Under the pieces are notes generated by a model, which had not been told where the DNA came from, searched no databases, and was given only the letters and a program-made list of their open reading frames with translations. A DNA stretch of 64,000 nucleotides from assembly GCF_028010285.1 (NCBI RefSeq), contig NZ_CP116304.1, positions 695,501 through 759,500 on the forward strand, in the 5' to 3' direction. The position numbers and the translations under genes are program-made. The stretch is from Pseudomonas sp. Q1-7 (GTDB lineage: Bacteria > Pseudomonadota > Gammaproteobacteria > Pseudomonadales > Pseudomonadaceae). Positions within the stretch are counted from its first letter, which is position 1; the number at the start of each line of letters is the position of its first letter. Positions 45,114 through 53,667 of the stretch are shown here, piece by piece.

Positions 45114-45244
45114 TTACCGAAATAAGGATGCTCAAGTGGCTGCTTTGGTTTGATTTTAATCTATGTTTTATGTGAGGGCGTGGGTGAATTTTATCCTTGT
45201 GGTTTCTTGATTTCATGGTTGTGCGTTTTGCCTCTTGCTGTTAG

Positions 45245-45274
45245 TTGCCAGCCTACGGGCTGGCAATTCTATTT
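45245..45274 (+). terminator. Probable terminator after the ring-cleavage cluster
   Basis: TTGCCAGCC (45245-45253) and GGCTGGCAA (45258-45266) form a 9 bp stem with a 4-base loop, followed by TTCTATTTATAT. The T-tract is interrupted, so it is moderately convincing. Confidence 0.6.
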
Positions 45275-45311
45275 ATATATTTGATTTTTCCAGGTTTTTG
45301 AGGTGGGCAAA

Positions 45312-46316
45312 ATGGAATACCGTTACCTAGGCCGAAGTGCCTTAAAAGTATCCCCGCTATGCCTTGGTACTATGATGTTCGGTGGTGTGACTGACGAGCT
45401 GACCTCCCAGCGCATCATCGACAAGGCATATGATCAGGGGGTTAATTTCATTGACACCGCCGATGTTTACACCGGCGGGCGCTCGGAAGAGATCGTTGGC
45501 CGGTCCATCGCTGCGCATCGCGACAACTGGGTGCTTGCTACCAAGTTCGGTTCCCCTTCTTCCGTGGGGCCCAACGCTCAGGGGCAGTCGCGCAAATGGA
45601 TCTATCAGGCCGTTGAAGCCAGTCTGAAACGACTGGGCACCGACTATATCGACATCCTCTATTTTCACCGAGCAGTACCCGGCGTGACCCTGGAAGAGGG
45701 CGTTCGGGCTGTCGGCGACCTCATTCGTCAGGGCAAGGTCCGTTACTTCGCTGTCTCTAACTTCCGCGGCTGGTACATCGCCGAGGTGGCGCGTTTGGCG
45801 GATCAGATAGGTATTGACCGCCCCGTGGCTAGTCAGCCCTTGTATAACATTGTGAACCGCACTGTTGAGGTTGAGCAGTTGCCTGCGGCGTACCACTACG
45901 GCCTCGGTGTGGTGCCTTACAGCCCGTTGGCACGCGGAGTTCTAACTGGAAAGTATGATGCTGAATTGACGCCGCCCGCAGACAGTCGAGTCGGTCGTGG
46001 TGATAAGCGCATCCAGCAGACCGAGTGGCGATTAGAATCGCTTCACATCGCGCAAGCTATTGCCTCGCACGCCGCAGCGCGCGGCACTTCTTCCGTTGCT
46101 TTCGCCTTGGCCTGGGTGCTTAACAACCAGATGGTCAGTTCAACTATCGCTGGACCGCGCACTGAGTCGCAATGGGACAGCTATATGGACGCGCTGGAGG
46201 TGAAGATCAGCACCGACGACGAAAAGCTGGTTGATAACTTGGTGCCCCCGGGCCACTGTTCCACGCCGGGTTACACGGACCCAAGTTATCCCGTCGAGGG
46301 CAGGCTGCCGCGCTAA
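45312..46316 (+). CDS. Aldo/keto reductase
   Basis: NADPH-dependent aldo/keto reductase (334 aa), YajO/YdhF-like. Catalytic tetrad Asp48 (FIDTADVY), Tyr53, Lys78 (LATKFGSP) and His119 (ILYFHRAV) is complete. ATG 45312 was chosen over the GTG at 45303 because GAGGTG (45300-45305) lies six bases upstream. It stands alone between the preceding terminator and the convergent Lrp gene. Physiological substrate unknown. Confidence 0.88.
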   Translation: MEYRYLGRSALKVSPLCLGTMMFGGVTDELTSQRIIDKAYDQGVNFIDTADVYTGGRSEEIVGRSIAAHRDNWVLATKFGSPSSVGPNAQGQSRKWIYQAVEASLKRLGTDYIDILYFHRAVPGVTLEEGVRAVGDLIRQGKVRYFAVSNFRGWYIAEVARLADQIGIDRPVASQPLYNIVNRTVEVEQLPAAYHYGLGVVPYSPLARGVLTGKYDAELTPPADSRVGRGDKRIQQTEWRLESLHIAQAIASHAAARGTSSVAFALAWVLNNQMVSSTIAGPRTESQWDSYMDALEVKISTDDEKLVDNLVPPGHCSTPGYTDPSYPVEGRLPR

Positions 46317-46507
46317 ACTCATCTTCTTGTTGCTAACGAATTCCTTTTCCTGGCCCTGAGCAGCCAGGCAGCGGGATTTGCTGGTCTTTACCAAAGGCGA
46401 GCCAACCAGGTCTTTTCGCAACCTTTATTGCTGTTGGCTATTGGTCGTTACAAAGGAATGTCCAATACCCGATCCCCCAGTCGCTCAGCCATAGTCCTGA
46501 CTGTGTG

Positions 46508-46981
46508 TTAGCTGTCCATTGGCTCGATCGGAATCATAAAGCCAGCCTTGACCCGGTCCATTACCACCAGAGTCTTGAAGCTCTTGATATCGCGGTTTTC
46601 GTAGAAGAATCGGCGTGTGAATTGTTCGTAGTCCTCCATGTTCTTAGCGGTGATCACCAGGACGAAGTCTGCGTCGCCGGTGACATAGAAGCCGTTCATC
46701 ACCTCCGGCGTACTTCGAATCGCGCTCTTGAAGCGGTCGATGATGTCGGCGCGCTCGCGCTCCAGCGACACCAACACCAACATGAATACGTGCCGCCCCA
46801 CTGCCTTAGGCGACACGATCGACACGTCACCCTCGATCACCCCAGTGCCTCGCAATGATTTGAGGCGACGCTGGCATGCCGTGGGCGAAAGCCCCACCAG
46901 TTCGCTGAGCTCGTCGGAAGTCATGCGGTTATTGCGTTGTACGGCATTGAGAATGCTGACGTCGATGCGATCCAAAGCCAT
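46508..46981 (-). CDS. Lrp/AsnC-family regulator
   Basis: Feast/famine regulator (157 aa). N-terminal helix-turn-helix LDRIDVSILNAVQRNNRMTS then DELSELVGLSPTACQRRLKSL, and C-terminal RAM domain (VMNGFYVTGDADFVLVIT). The start at 46981 gives the usual MALDRIDVSIL opening; a longer frame to 47068 is unlikely. It is divergent from the semialdehyde dehydrogenase/aminotransferase pair and probably controls it in response to the amino acid used. A palindrome at 47066-47080 is a candidate binding site. Confidence 0.9.
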   Translation of the reverse strand: MALDRIDVSILNAVQRNNRMTSDELSELVGLSPTACQRRLKSLRGTGVIEGDVSIVSPKAVGRHVFMLVLVSLERERADIIDRFKSAIRSTPEVMNGFYVTGDADFVLVITAKNMEDYEQFTRRFFYENRDIKSFKTLVVMDRVKAGFMIPIEPMDS

Positions 46982-47065
46982 GATGCAGATTTCCTTCGTA
47001 TTGCTAAAAAAAACGCAGGATAACGGCGTGTACGCGCAGAGCAACGCTGAATCCAGATGTGACCA

Positions 47066-47080
47066 CACACATATAGTGTG
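47066..47080. promoter_or_regulatory. Candidate Lrp-type operator
   Basis: CACAC-ATATA-GTGTG inverted repeat with an AT-rich centre in the 137 bp divergent gap, 38 bp before the dehydrogenase start. The shape fits Lrp-family sites. Confidence 0.45.
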
Positions 47081-47118
47081 CCCATCAGCCTGTCAACAAG
47101 ATGGTGGGAACATAAATC

Positions 47119-48591
47119 ATGAAGAACTTTGCTCAAGCTGCGCTGGCAAAGCTGAGCCGTCCTGATTTGCTCGAAACGCGTGCCTATGTCGATGGCCAGT
47201 GGGTCGCTGGCGAAGGACGCCTACCGGTGTTCGATCCGGCCACCGGCGGGACAATCGCCCAGGTCGCACATTGCGATGTGCGCTGGATCGATGCTGCCGT
47301 GGAAGCTGCTACCCAGGCTTTCCATACCTGGCGCGACCGCCTACCAGTCGAGCGTGGCACCATCCTGCGCCGCTGGGGAGCTCTGATGCGCTCACACAGC
47401 GAAGATCTCGCAGTGATCATGACTGCGGAGCAGGGCAAACCGCTCAAAGAGGCACGGGGCGAAATCGCTTATGCGGCTGCTTTCCTCGACTGGTTCGCAG
47501 CAGAGGGCGAACGTTGCTATGGGGAGACCATTCCGAGCCATCTGAGCGGCAGTCAATTAGCCGTACGCCAGCAGCCAATCGGTGTGACCGCAGCCATTAC
47601 ACCGTGGAACTTCCCTAGCGCAATGATTACCCGTAAGGCGGGCGCGGCGCTGGCGGCTGGCTGCACAATGGTGGTCAAGCCAGCGCCGGAAACCCCTTTG
47701 TCTGCACTTGCGCTGGCCAAGCTGGCTGAGGAAGCCGGTATTCCCAAAGGAGTATTCCAAGTGGTTACCGGCGATGCGCCCAAGCTTTCGGCGCGGCTGA
47801 TGCAGCGATCTGAGGTCCGCGCCTTCAGCTTTACGGGCTCGACAGAGGTAGGCCGAATTCTGCTTCGGCAGTCTGCGGATACCGTTAAGAAGGTGTCCCT
47901 CGAACTCGGCGGGCATGCGCCCTTCATCGTGTTCGAGGATGCCTCGATCGATGAGGCAGTGGCCGGCTGCATCGGTGCCAAGTTTGCCACCTCGGGGCAG
48001 GACTGCCTGGCGGCCAACCGCATCTACGTTCACCGCTCGCTTTATGAGTCCTTCGTTACTGCATTTGCTAAGGCTACTACCGAGCTGCAGGTCGGCCACG
48101 GATTAGCGGAAAACGTCGACATCGGTCCGATGACACGCGTAACGGTTGCCAACAAGTGCCGCGATCACATCGGCAATGCCATTTCTCTTGGCGCGCGCGT
48201 AGTGACCGGCGGTATGGATAACGCCCTAGGCAATTGCTTCGTCACCCCGACTGTCCTGGCTGACGTGACTGAAGAAATGGACATCGCCACTGAGGAAACT
48301 TTCGGTCCAGTAGCCGCTGTGATGCCGTTCGATACCGAAGACGAAGTTATTCGTCGTGCAAACAACACAGAGTTCGGCCTCGCTGCCTACGTGTACACCA
48401 ATGACCTGCGTCGTGCTTCGCGAATGTCTGATCGCCTTGAGTACGGAATGGTGGCGCTGAACACCCCCAAATTTACCGGCGCGCCGATTCCTTTTGGCGG
48501 CTGGAAACAATCCGGCCTCGGCCGGGAAGGCTCCACGCACGGTTTGGCGGAGTACATGGAGCTTAAATACGTCTGCGTCGGCGGCCTTTAA
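47119..48591 (+). CDS. gabD: Succinate-semialdehyde dehydrogenase, second copy
   Basis: GabD-class aldehyde dehydrogenase (490 aa) with Cys296 in SGQDCLAANR, Glu262 in LELGGHAPF and ITPWNFP at 160-166. The usual second Cys of the redox-sensitive CxC pair is absent here (DCLAA), unlike the paralogue at 15427 (TCVCA). It is followed 16 bp later by a class III aminotransferase and is divergent from an Lrp regulator. Probable role: oxidation of succinic or a similar semialdehyde to the dicarboxylate. Confidence 0.85.
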   Translation: MKNFAQAALAKLSRPDLLETRAYVDGQWVAGEGRLPVFDPATGGTIAQVAHCDVRWIDAAVEAATQAFHTWRDRLPVERGTILRRWGALMRSHSEDLAVIMTAEQGKPLKEARGEIAYAAAFLDWFAAEGERCYGETIPSHLSGSQLAVRQQPIGVTAAITPWNFPSAMITRKAGAALAAGCTMVVKPAPETPLSALALAKLAEEAGIPKGVFQVVTGDAPKLSARLMQRSEVRAFSFTGSTEVGRILLRQSADTVKKVSLELGGHAPFIVFEDASIDEAVAGCIGAKFATSGQDCLAANRIYVHRSLYESFVTAFAKATTELQVGHGLAENVDIGPMTRVTVANKCRDHIGNAISLGARVVTGGMDNALGNCFVTPTVLADVTEEMDIATEETFGPVAAVMPFDTEDEVIRRANNTEFGLAAYVYTNDLRRASRMSDRLEYGMVALNTPKFTGAPIPFGGWKQSGLGREGSTHGLAEYMELKYVCVGGL

Positions 48592-48607
48592 TCCCAGGAG
48601 ACCCATC

Positions 48608-49999
48608 ATGGATAAGCAAACTCAAGATCTGATCGCAGCTCAGGACCGCGGCGCGGTACTGCACCCTTTTACTCACTTGAAGGATTTCGCGAGCGGAAAG
48701 CTCGGTGATCCAACCATCGTGGAGACTGGTAAAGGCATTTGCATCACCGATGCGACTGGCCGTGAGTACATCGACGGCTTTGCAGGCTTGTACTGCATGA
48801 ACGTGGGATATGGTCGTACCGAAGTGGCGGAAGCAATTTCCCGCCAGGCCCACAAGCTCGCCTACTACCACTCCTATGCTGCCCACACTACGGAGGAGTT
48901 GGCTCGCCTCTCCGATCGTCTGGTGCGCATGGCGCCCGGCAAGATGAGCAAGGTGTTTTACGGCCTGTCCGGTTCTGACGCCAACGAAACCCAAGCGAAG
49001 ATCGTCTGGTACTACAACAATCTGCGCGGCTTGCCAAAGAAGAAGAAAATCATCGCTCGTGATCGCGGCTACCACGGTTGCTCCGTAGTGTCCGGCTCGA
49101 TGACCGGCATGAGCTTCTATCACGACTACATGGACCTGCCGGTGTCGGGCATCCTGCGTACAGGTGTTCCGCACTATTACTGGGGCGCGGAGCCGGGCGA
49201 GACCGAAGAGCAATTCTCCGCTCGCCGCGCCCAAGAATTGGAAGAGCTGATCCTGCGCGAAGGCCCGGACACCATCGGCGCCTTCATCGCCGAACCTGTC
49301 CTGGGTACCGGCGGCATTACCCCGCCGCCGGCTGGCTACTGGGCTGCGATTCAGCCGGTACTGAAGAAGTATGACATCCTCCTGATTGCCGACGAAGTCA
49401 TCACCGGCTTCGGCCGCACCGGCGCCATGTTCGGTTGCGAGAAGTATGGCATCGAGCCGGACCTGATAACCGTCGCAAAAGGGCTGACCTCGGCTTATGC
49501 TCCGCTCTCCGCGTCGATCGTTGGCGAGAAGGTGTACCAGGTGATGGAAGAGGGCGCCGATCGCGTGGGCGCCTTCTCCCATGGTTACACCTACTCGGGC
49601 CACCCCATCGGTGTCGCCGCGGCCAACGCGGTCTTGGACATTGTCGAACAGGAAGACATTCCCGGTCACGTCAGCCGTGTTGGTGCGTACTTCCAAAAAT
49701 CGATGCAGGAAACCTTCGCCGGCCTGCCGATCGTGGGTGAAGTCCGCGGTGTAGGCATGATGGCGGCAATCGAGTTCGTCGCGGATCCGGCAACCAAGAA
49801 GCGATTCGATCCTGCACTCAAGATCGGCGCCCGTGTCTCCAAAGCCGCTCGGGATCGCAGCCTCATAGCTCGAGCCATGCCGCACGGCGACATCCTTGGC
49901 TTCGCTCCGCCGCTGGTTACTTCCGAGAAGGAAGTCGATCGGATTGTAGATATTGCCTATAAAGCTGTTCTCAGTGTTATGGACGAACTGAAGGCCTAA
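48608..49999 (+). CDS. Class III aminotransferase, second copy type
   Basis: PLP-dependent omega-transaminase (463 aa). Lys291 in VAKGLTSAYAPLSAS and Asp262 in IADEVITGFGRTGAM; phosphate-binding GLSGSDANETQ. Length and motifs match taurine/putrescine/beta-alanine:pyruvate-type enzymes. It is only a distant paralogue of the enzyme at 17028. ATG 48608 is preceded by CAGGAGA. It forms a two-gene operon with the dehydrogenase upstream, and the product of one is the likely substrate of the other. Confidence 0.87.
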   Translation: MDKQTQDLIAAQDRGAVLHPFTHLKDFASGKLGDPTIVETGKGICITDATGREYIDGFAGLYCMNVGYGRTEVAEAISRQAHKLAYYHSYAAHTTEELARLSDRLVRMAPGKMSKVFYGLSGSDANETQAKIVWYYNNLRGLPKKKKIIARDRGYHGCSVVSGSMTGMSFYHDYMDLPVSGILRTGVPHYYWGAEPGETEEQFSARRAQELEELILREGPDTIGAFIAEPVLGTGGITPPPAGYWAAIQPVLKKYDILLIADEVITGFGRTGAMFGCEKYGIEPDLITVAKGLTSAYAPLSASIVGEKVYQVMEEGADRVGAFSHGYTYSGHPIGVAAANAVLDIVEQEDIPGHVSRVGAYFQKSMQETFAGLPIVGEVRGVGMMAAIEFVADPATKKRFDPALKIGARVSKAARDRSLIARAMPHGDILGFAPPLVTSEKEVDRIVDIAYKAVLSVMDELKA

Positions 50000-50033
50000 T
50001 CTCACCATTAGCTTGCCCAGTGCTTGTGACTTA

Positions 50034-50059
50034 ACGGCCGGTCCTCACCGGCCGTTTTT
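50034..50059 (+). terminator. Rho-independent terminator after the aminotransferase
   Basis: ACGGCCGGT (50034-50042), loop CCTC, ACCGGCCGT (50047-50055), then five T including the last stem base. Strong. Confidence 0.92.
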
Positions 50060-50084
50060 CTGCTCCAGAAAAGTCCCCCGTTAG

Positions 50085-51172
50085 GGAAACTCCGAACAAG
50101 TTAGCCACGCGCAGCCGATTGGGGACCTGATCGCTTTTCAGCCCGGACTTCGGGGGGCAGACTTCACCAGAAACCAGGGTTTCGCCCTGGTTTCAGCGAT
50201 TTACAGGCTTGCTTCGCCCGCATCAGCCAGCAATTGTCGAGGCACCATCCAGAGATTCGACAGGGCGAACAAGGTGACCATCGGCGCGGTTTTCTTGGCC
50301 AGGTCCTGGAAGCGTACCTTCACGTACCCAAGCTGGCGCTTGATCACCCGAAACGGGTGTTCGACCTTGGCCCGTGCCTGCGCCTTGGTCTTCTCGATTT
50401 TGCGCTTGGCCTTGTACAGGGCACTGCGTTTGCTCAACTGCTTGTAGGGGCTGCACCGGGCCGCCATCTGCCAGATGGCCTCACGCCGTGCAGCAACTGG
50501 TCGACCTAGGTGACATCGGCCACGTTGGCTGCCGTACCCACGATGCTGTGTACCAGGCCGGACTCGGCATCGGCGCCGATATGCACTTTCATGCCGAAGT
50601 TGCACTGGTTACCCTTCTTCGTCTGGTGCATCTGCGGATCACGCTGGCCTTCCCGGTTCTTGGTCTAGCTCGGCGCAAGGATGATGGGGGCATCGACAGT
50701 GGTGCTCTGGCTCAGCAACAGCCCGCGCTCACCCAGGCGGTCATTGATTACTGCCAGAATGCCCGCCGCCAATCCGTGCTGCTCCAGCAGGTGGCGGAAA
50801 TTCATGATCGTTGTGTCGTCCGGGATGCTCCCGTGGGTCAGCAACAGCTTGGCAAACTGACGCAACGAGGTGATCTCGTACAGCGCTTCCTCCATCGCCG
50901 GATCGCTGAGGGCGAACCAGTTTCGCGGCAGGTGAATGCGCAGCGTGGTGTCCTGCGGATACGGCGGACGGCCAGTGCCCGCCTTGGGGTAGAACGGCTC
51001 GATCAGTGTCAACAGCCCTGCCTAGGGCACCACCCGTTCCATCTCCGCCAGAAAGCGCTCGCGCCGGGTCTGCTTGCGTTTGCCGCGGAAAACCTCATCT
51101 GGGTCATGAAACAGGGCTTAGGTTCAGTGGGGGCTATTTCAACTGATCGGCCAGGACTTTTCCGGAGTTTCC
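50085..51172. mobile_element. Decayed IS5-family insertion sequence
   Basis: 1088 bp element. The left end GGAAACTCCGAACAAGT and the complement of the right end GGAAACTCCGGAAAAGT are imperfect terminal inverted repeats. TTAG is duplicated at both flanks (50081-50084 and 51173-51176), the YTAR target type of IS5 elements. The transposase inside is inactivated. The right target duplication contains the stop codon of the neighbouring binding-protein gene. Confidence 0.88.
50201..51117 (-). pseudogene. IS5-family transposase, inactivated
   Basis: DDE transposase remnant. The N-terminal part has GKRKQTRRERFLAEMERVVP, then TAG (51022-51024) where the family has Trp. [17 protein letters not shown] follows, then a second TAG (50665-50667) after [29 protein letters not shown] and the second catalytic region [11 protein letters not shown] come next, then a third TAG (50516-50518). 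Beyond LLHG a deletion of roughly 25 codons joins to AIWQMAARCSPYKQ in another frame, followed by KVEHPFRVIKRQLGYVKVRF to the end. It cannot be functional. Confidence 0.88.
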
Positions 51173-51928
51173 TTAGAGATAGCTGTTGAGGATCTCGTCG
51201 ACGTAGCCTTCCGCGCGCATCTGGTCCAAAGCGCCCTGCAGTTTCTGCACGATCTCATCCGGCACGTCGCGGTTCAACGCCAAGTAAAGCTCTGACTGAT
51301 TGAAGCGCAGTACAGTCTTCAGGCCCTCTACGCCTTCCTGCTTGGCCAGGTAGCGGCCGGCCGGGTCGCCAGTGGCCCAGAGGTCGATCTGGCCCTTCTC
51401 CAGCTTTCGGGCATTTTCCTGGTCGCGCAGGGCGGTGATCGGCTCCAGCTTCTGTTGTACTAGGTACTCGGCGGTGGCGTCGCCCTTGTAGGCTCCCACC
51501 TTGTATTTGCGCGCCTCGTCTAGGTTTGAGAGGGCAATTGAGCTGTCAGCGCGGGCCAGCATCACCCAGTCATCCACACCAATAGGGCCGACCCACTTGA
51601 AGGACTGCTCGCGCTCGGGCAGCCGCGCGGTGACGAAGACACCGTAGTCCGGCTTCTCCAGCGCCAGCTTGTAGATGCGGTCCCAGGGGAAGCGCAGAGT
51701 CAGGCTGTACTTGACCCCGGCGCGCTTGAACATCTCGCGGACGATGTCGACGGCGATGCCATCGATGTTGTCTTCCTGGGCGAAATTCTTCCCGTTGATC
51801 GCCATGTTGTAGGGCGGGTAGTTCTCCGTCAGCAGGACCACACTGTAGTTTTCATCAACCCCGGCGCGGGCGATTCCGGCGACCAGCAGCAGGGGGGCAG
51901 CTAGGGCTAGCAGCAAGCATTTTTGCAT
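51173..51928 (-). CDS. ABC transporter substrate-binding protein, family 3
   Basis: Periplasmic amino-acid-binding-like protein (251 aa). Signal peptide MQKCLLLALAAPLLLVAGIA then RAG. SVVLLTENYPPYNMAINGK and NIDGIAVDIVREMFKRAGV are the usual first-lobe motifs, with WATGDPAGRYLAKQ in the second. It is an orphan: no permease or ATPase is next to it. The IS5 element inserted at its last codon, and the stop TAA is supplied by the TTAG target sequence, so the protein is intact. Any downstream genes of the original operon are now beyond the IS. Confidence 0.85.
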   Translation of the reverse strand: MQKCLLLALAAPLLLVAGIARAGVDENYSVVLLTENYPPYNMAINGKNFAQEDNIDGIAVDIVREMFKRAGVKYSLTLRFPWDRIYKLALEKPDYGVFVTARLPEREQSFKWVGPIGVDDWVMLARADSSIALSNLDEARKYKVGAYKGDATAEYLVQQKLEPITALRDQENARKLEKGQIDLWATGDPAGRYLAKQEGVEGLKTVLRFNQSELYLALNRDVPDEIVQKLQGALDQMRAEGYVDEILNSYL

Positions 51929-51934
51929 GGACGA

Positions 51935-52246
51935 CTACCTTGCACAGTGGAAAGGAAACAGGCTGGGCGTTACGGGCGTCATTCGCGCTTGATAGGCACT
52001 TAGGACTTGGATGTTGGTCGTGTAGATGGTTTGTTCAATGAGCACGCGATTGCCAGCGCTAACGAGCACGCGCATGAGAAGGTCGAACGCTTGCAGTGAG
52101 CCTGGCGTAACAATGACGTTTTCTGGTTCGCGGCTAGCTCCTTTGCTCTGCATTAGCCGATTAACCTGAGCTTTCATTTCCGGGACTCCATCTGTCTCAC
52201 AATGCTGCAGCCAAGCTCGGCTGTTACGGAATGCTCGTAACCTCAT
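51935..52246 (-). pseudogene. Fragment of a class I aminotransferase
   Basis: About 85 codons match the first part of the PLP domain of 2-aminoadipate- or MocR-type aminotransferases: EMKAQVNRLMQSKGASREPE, NVIVTPGSLQAFDLLMRVL, then NRVLIEQTIYTTNIQVLSAY. Upstream codons contain stops and the match ends at QARMTP, six bases from the binding-protein start. No PLP lysine is left. It is not a fragment of the nearby MocR copies (different wording). Confidence 0.65.
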
Positions 52247-52576
52247 CTCGCGCTAGTCGCTTACGATGTTAGGCTTACGCTGGCTGGCAGATGGCTACCT
52301 ACGACATGAAGGCCATGTTTTTCGATCTACACTCCTTGCGTAAAGCAATTTAAAGTTGCTACTTGATGACTTTTGAGAACAGGCATATGCAGCAATACGC
52401 ATAGGGCTATGGGGTGCATTGAGTAGTATCGCCGAGCGCCTCCGAAGGTCGTTTCTGGCACGAAATTAGACGTGCTCGATGCTCTGCTTCGGCCAATCTT
52501 TAGGTCAGCGATGTTCCATGTAACATTGCGAGCCTCGTGTACTGGATACGATGTCCATGTCCTCAGGAGGTCTGGT
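52247..52576. other. Intergenic stretch
   Basis: 330 bp between the aminotransferase fragment and the GNAT gene. No gene, repeat or hairpin of note seen. Confidence 0.5.
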
Positions 52577-53041
52577 TTGCAACTTGTGACAACCATTCGA
52601 CGGGCGACTGTGGCGGACGTCGACGCCATCACCGCGCTGGTCAGCGAAGCCTACACGCCTTACATTGCCAGGATCGGCAAGAAGCCAGCTCCGATGCTTG
52701 ATGACTATCGGCAAGTCATCGCCGACGCGGATGTCTACGTCGTCCTGCACGACTCGGTATTGGTCGGGGTAGTGGTGATGTGCAAGGAAGACAATGAGAT
52801 GCTGCTGGTCAATGTCGCCGTTCTGCCACGCTGCAAAGGTCAAGGCATCGGGAAAATGCTGATGACGTTCTGCGAGGATTACACGCAGCGCGCCGGATGT
52901 ACTGCGGTTCGGCTCTACACCCATGAGCAGATGACCGAAAACATCGAGATCTACAAAAAGCTGGGATACCTGGAAGCCCATCGAGCGATGGAAAACGGTT
53001 TCGCCCGAGTCTTCATGCGCAAGGCGATTCCGGTGGTTTGA
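52577..53041 (+). CDS. GNAT-family N-acetyltransferase
   Basis: Acetyl-CoA-dependent acetyltransferase (154 aa). TTIRRATVADVDAITALVSE opens the fold, VNVAVLPRCKGQGIGKMLM (about 86-104) contains the acetyl-CoA loop RxxGxG/A, and NIEIYKKLGYLEAHR is the usual end. I place the start at TTG 52577 because perfect AGGAGG (52565-52570) lies six bases upstream; the ATG at 52472 has no site and would add a non-homologous extension. Substrate unknown. Confidence 0.82.
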   Translation: MQLVTTIRRATVADVDAITALVSEAYTPYIARIGKKPAPMLDDYRQVIADADVYVVLHDSVLVGVVVMCKEDNEMLLVNVAVLPRCKGQGIGKMLMTFCEDYTQRAGCTAVRLYTHEQMTENIEIYKKLGYLEAHRAMENGFARVFMRKAIPVV

Positions 53042-53189
53042 CCCTTTCTGTTACCCGGCTTTCCCGGTGGGCCGGCAACGGTACCCCGTCGCAAAATGCA
53101 TAATTAACGTCTTGATTGTAAGTCCAGGCGAGTATTGGTGGGGTGTCCAGTGGCGCTTCTGGCTGAAAACGGAACTACCCGCCAATAGA

Positions 53190-53224
53190 AAGGGCCGGCA
53201 AGCATTGCTTACCGGCCCTTTCGT
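53190..53224. terminator. Terminator-like hairpin after the GNAT gene
   Basis: AAAGGGCCGG and CCGGCCCTTT arms with an inner AAGC/GCTT extension and loop ATT; T-rich on both sides, so it could end transcripts in either direction. Confidence 0.75.
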
Positions 53225-53402
53225 TTACTCCTGAACGCCCCCATTCCCTGGGGGCGATGGTCTTGCCCGCCCTGCTAGAGCCACCCTCAGATGGCTGGCG
53301 CCGCTGCCTCCCCAGGCAGCGGCCTTGCACCGTATCGGTGCATCCGTTTCAACATTCAGTGAAAAAGTTTCAATGTTTGCTGAAAAACTACGGGACCCGG
53401 AC
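53225..53402. other. Hairpin-rich and tandem-repeat stretch
   Basis: No gene. Two strong hairpins (CGCCCCC/GGGGGCG, 53236-53256; CCGCTGCCT/AGGCAGCGG, 53301-53322) are followed by a tandem pair of 21 bp imperfect repeats (GTTTCAACATTCAGTGAAAAA, 53346-53366; GTTTCAATGTTTGCTGAAAAA, 53367-53387). Confidence 0.6.
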
Positions 53403-53489
53403 TCAATCCCAGCTCAGCGCACCGCAGGTCTGGTATTCAATGACGCGAGTTTCGAAGAAGTTCTTCTCTTTCTTTAGGTCCATGATCTC
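53403..53489 (-). pseudogene. nrdB: 3' end of nrdB (ribonucleotide reductase small subunit)
   Basis: On the minus strand, about 28 codons to the TGA at 53403-53405 encode EIMDLKKEKNFFETRVIEY then QTCGALSWD*. This matches my recollection of the conserved C-terminus of the class Ia small subunit in pseudomonads (the R2 tail that docks with the large subunit). Upstream codons no longer match and reach a stop (TAA) near 53526. A conserved 3' gene end next to a recombinase operon is the usual look of an attachment-site duplicate. Confidence 0.55.
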
Positions 53490-53667
53490 GGACCCTGGGA
53501 AGTGTGCCCGGGTATTCTTTTGGGCTTAGGCTTTCACTGATCCCTCAATATGCAGGACGAAGGACTGGTCACACCGACACGCGGAGCCGACTCTCTAGCT
53601 ACCCTGTCAGCGGTGATCGAAGACGCTATTCCTCAGCTGGGTGCAATTGCGCACCAAGCAATTCGAC
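53490..53667. other. Gap between the nrdB fragment and the recombinase operon
   Basis: 178 bp, no gene. If the element is integrated at the nrdB end, the left terminus and recombinase binding sites should lie here; I see only a short GGTGCAATTGCGCACC palindrome (53639-53654). Confidence 0.4.

Noticed and set aside
50516..51024. Three TAG codons in the IS5 transposase as sign of amber recoding
   Set aside because: The surrounding genes use TAG as ordinary stops, and the transposase also carries a deletion and frameshift, so decay explains it.
53346..53387. Tandem 21 bp units as a CRISPR array
   Set aside because: There are only two imperfect units without spacers and no cas genes in the window.
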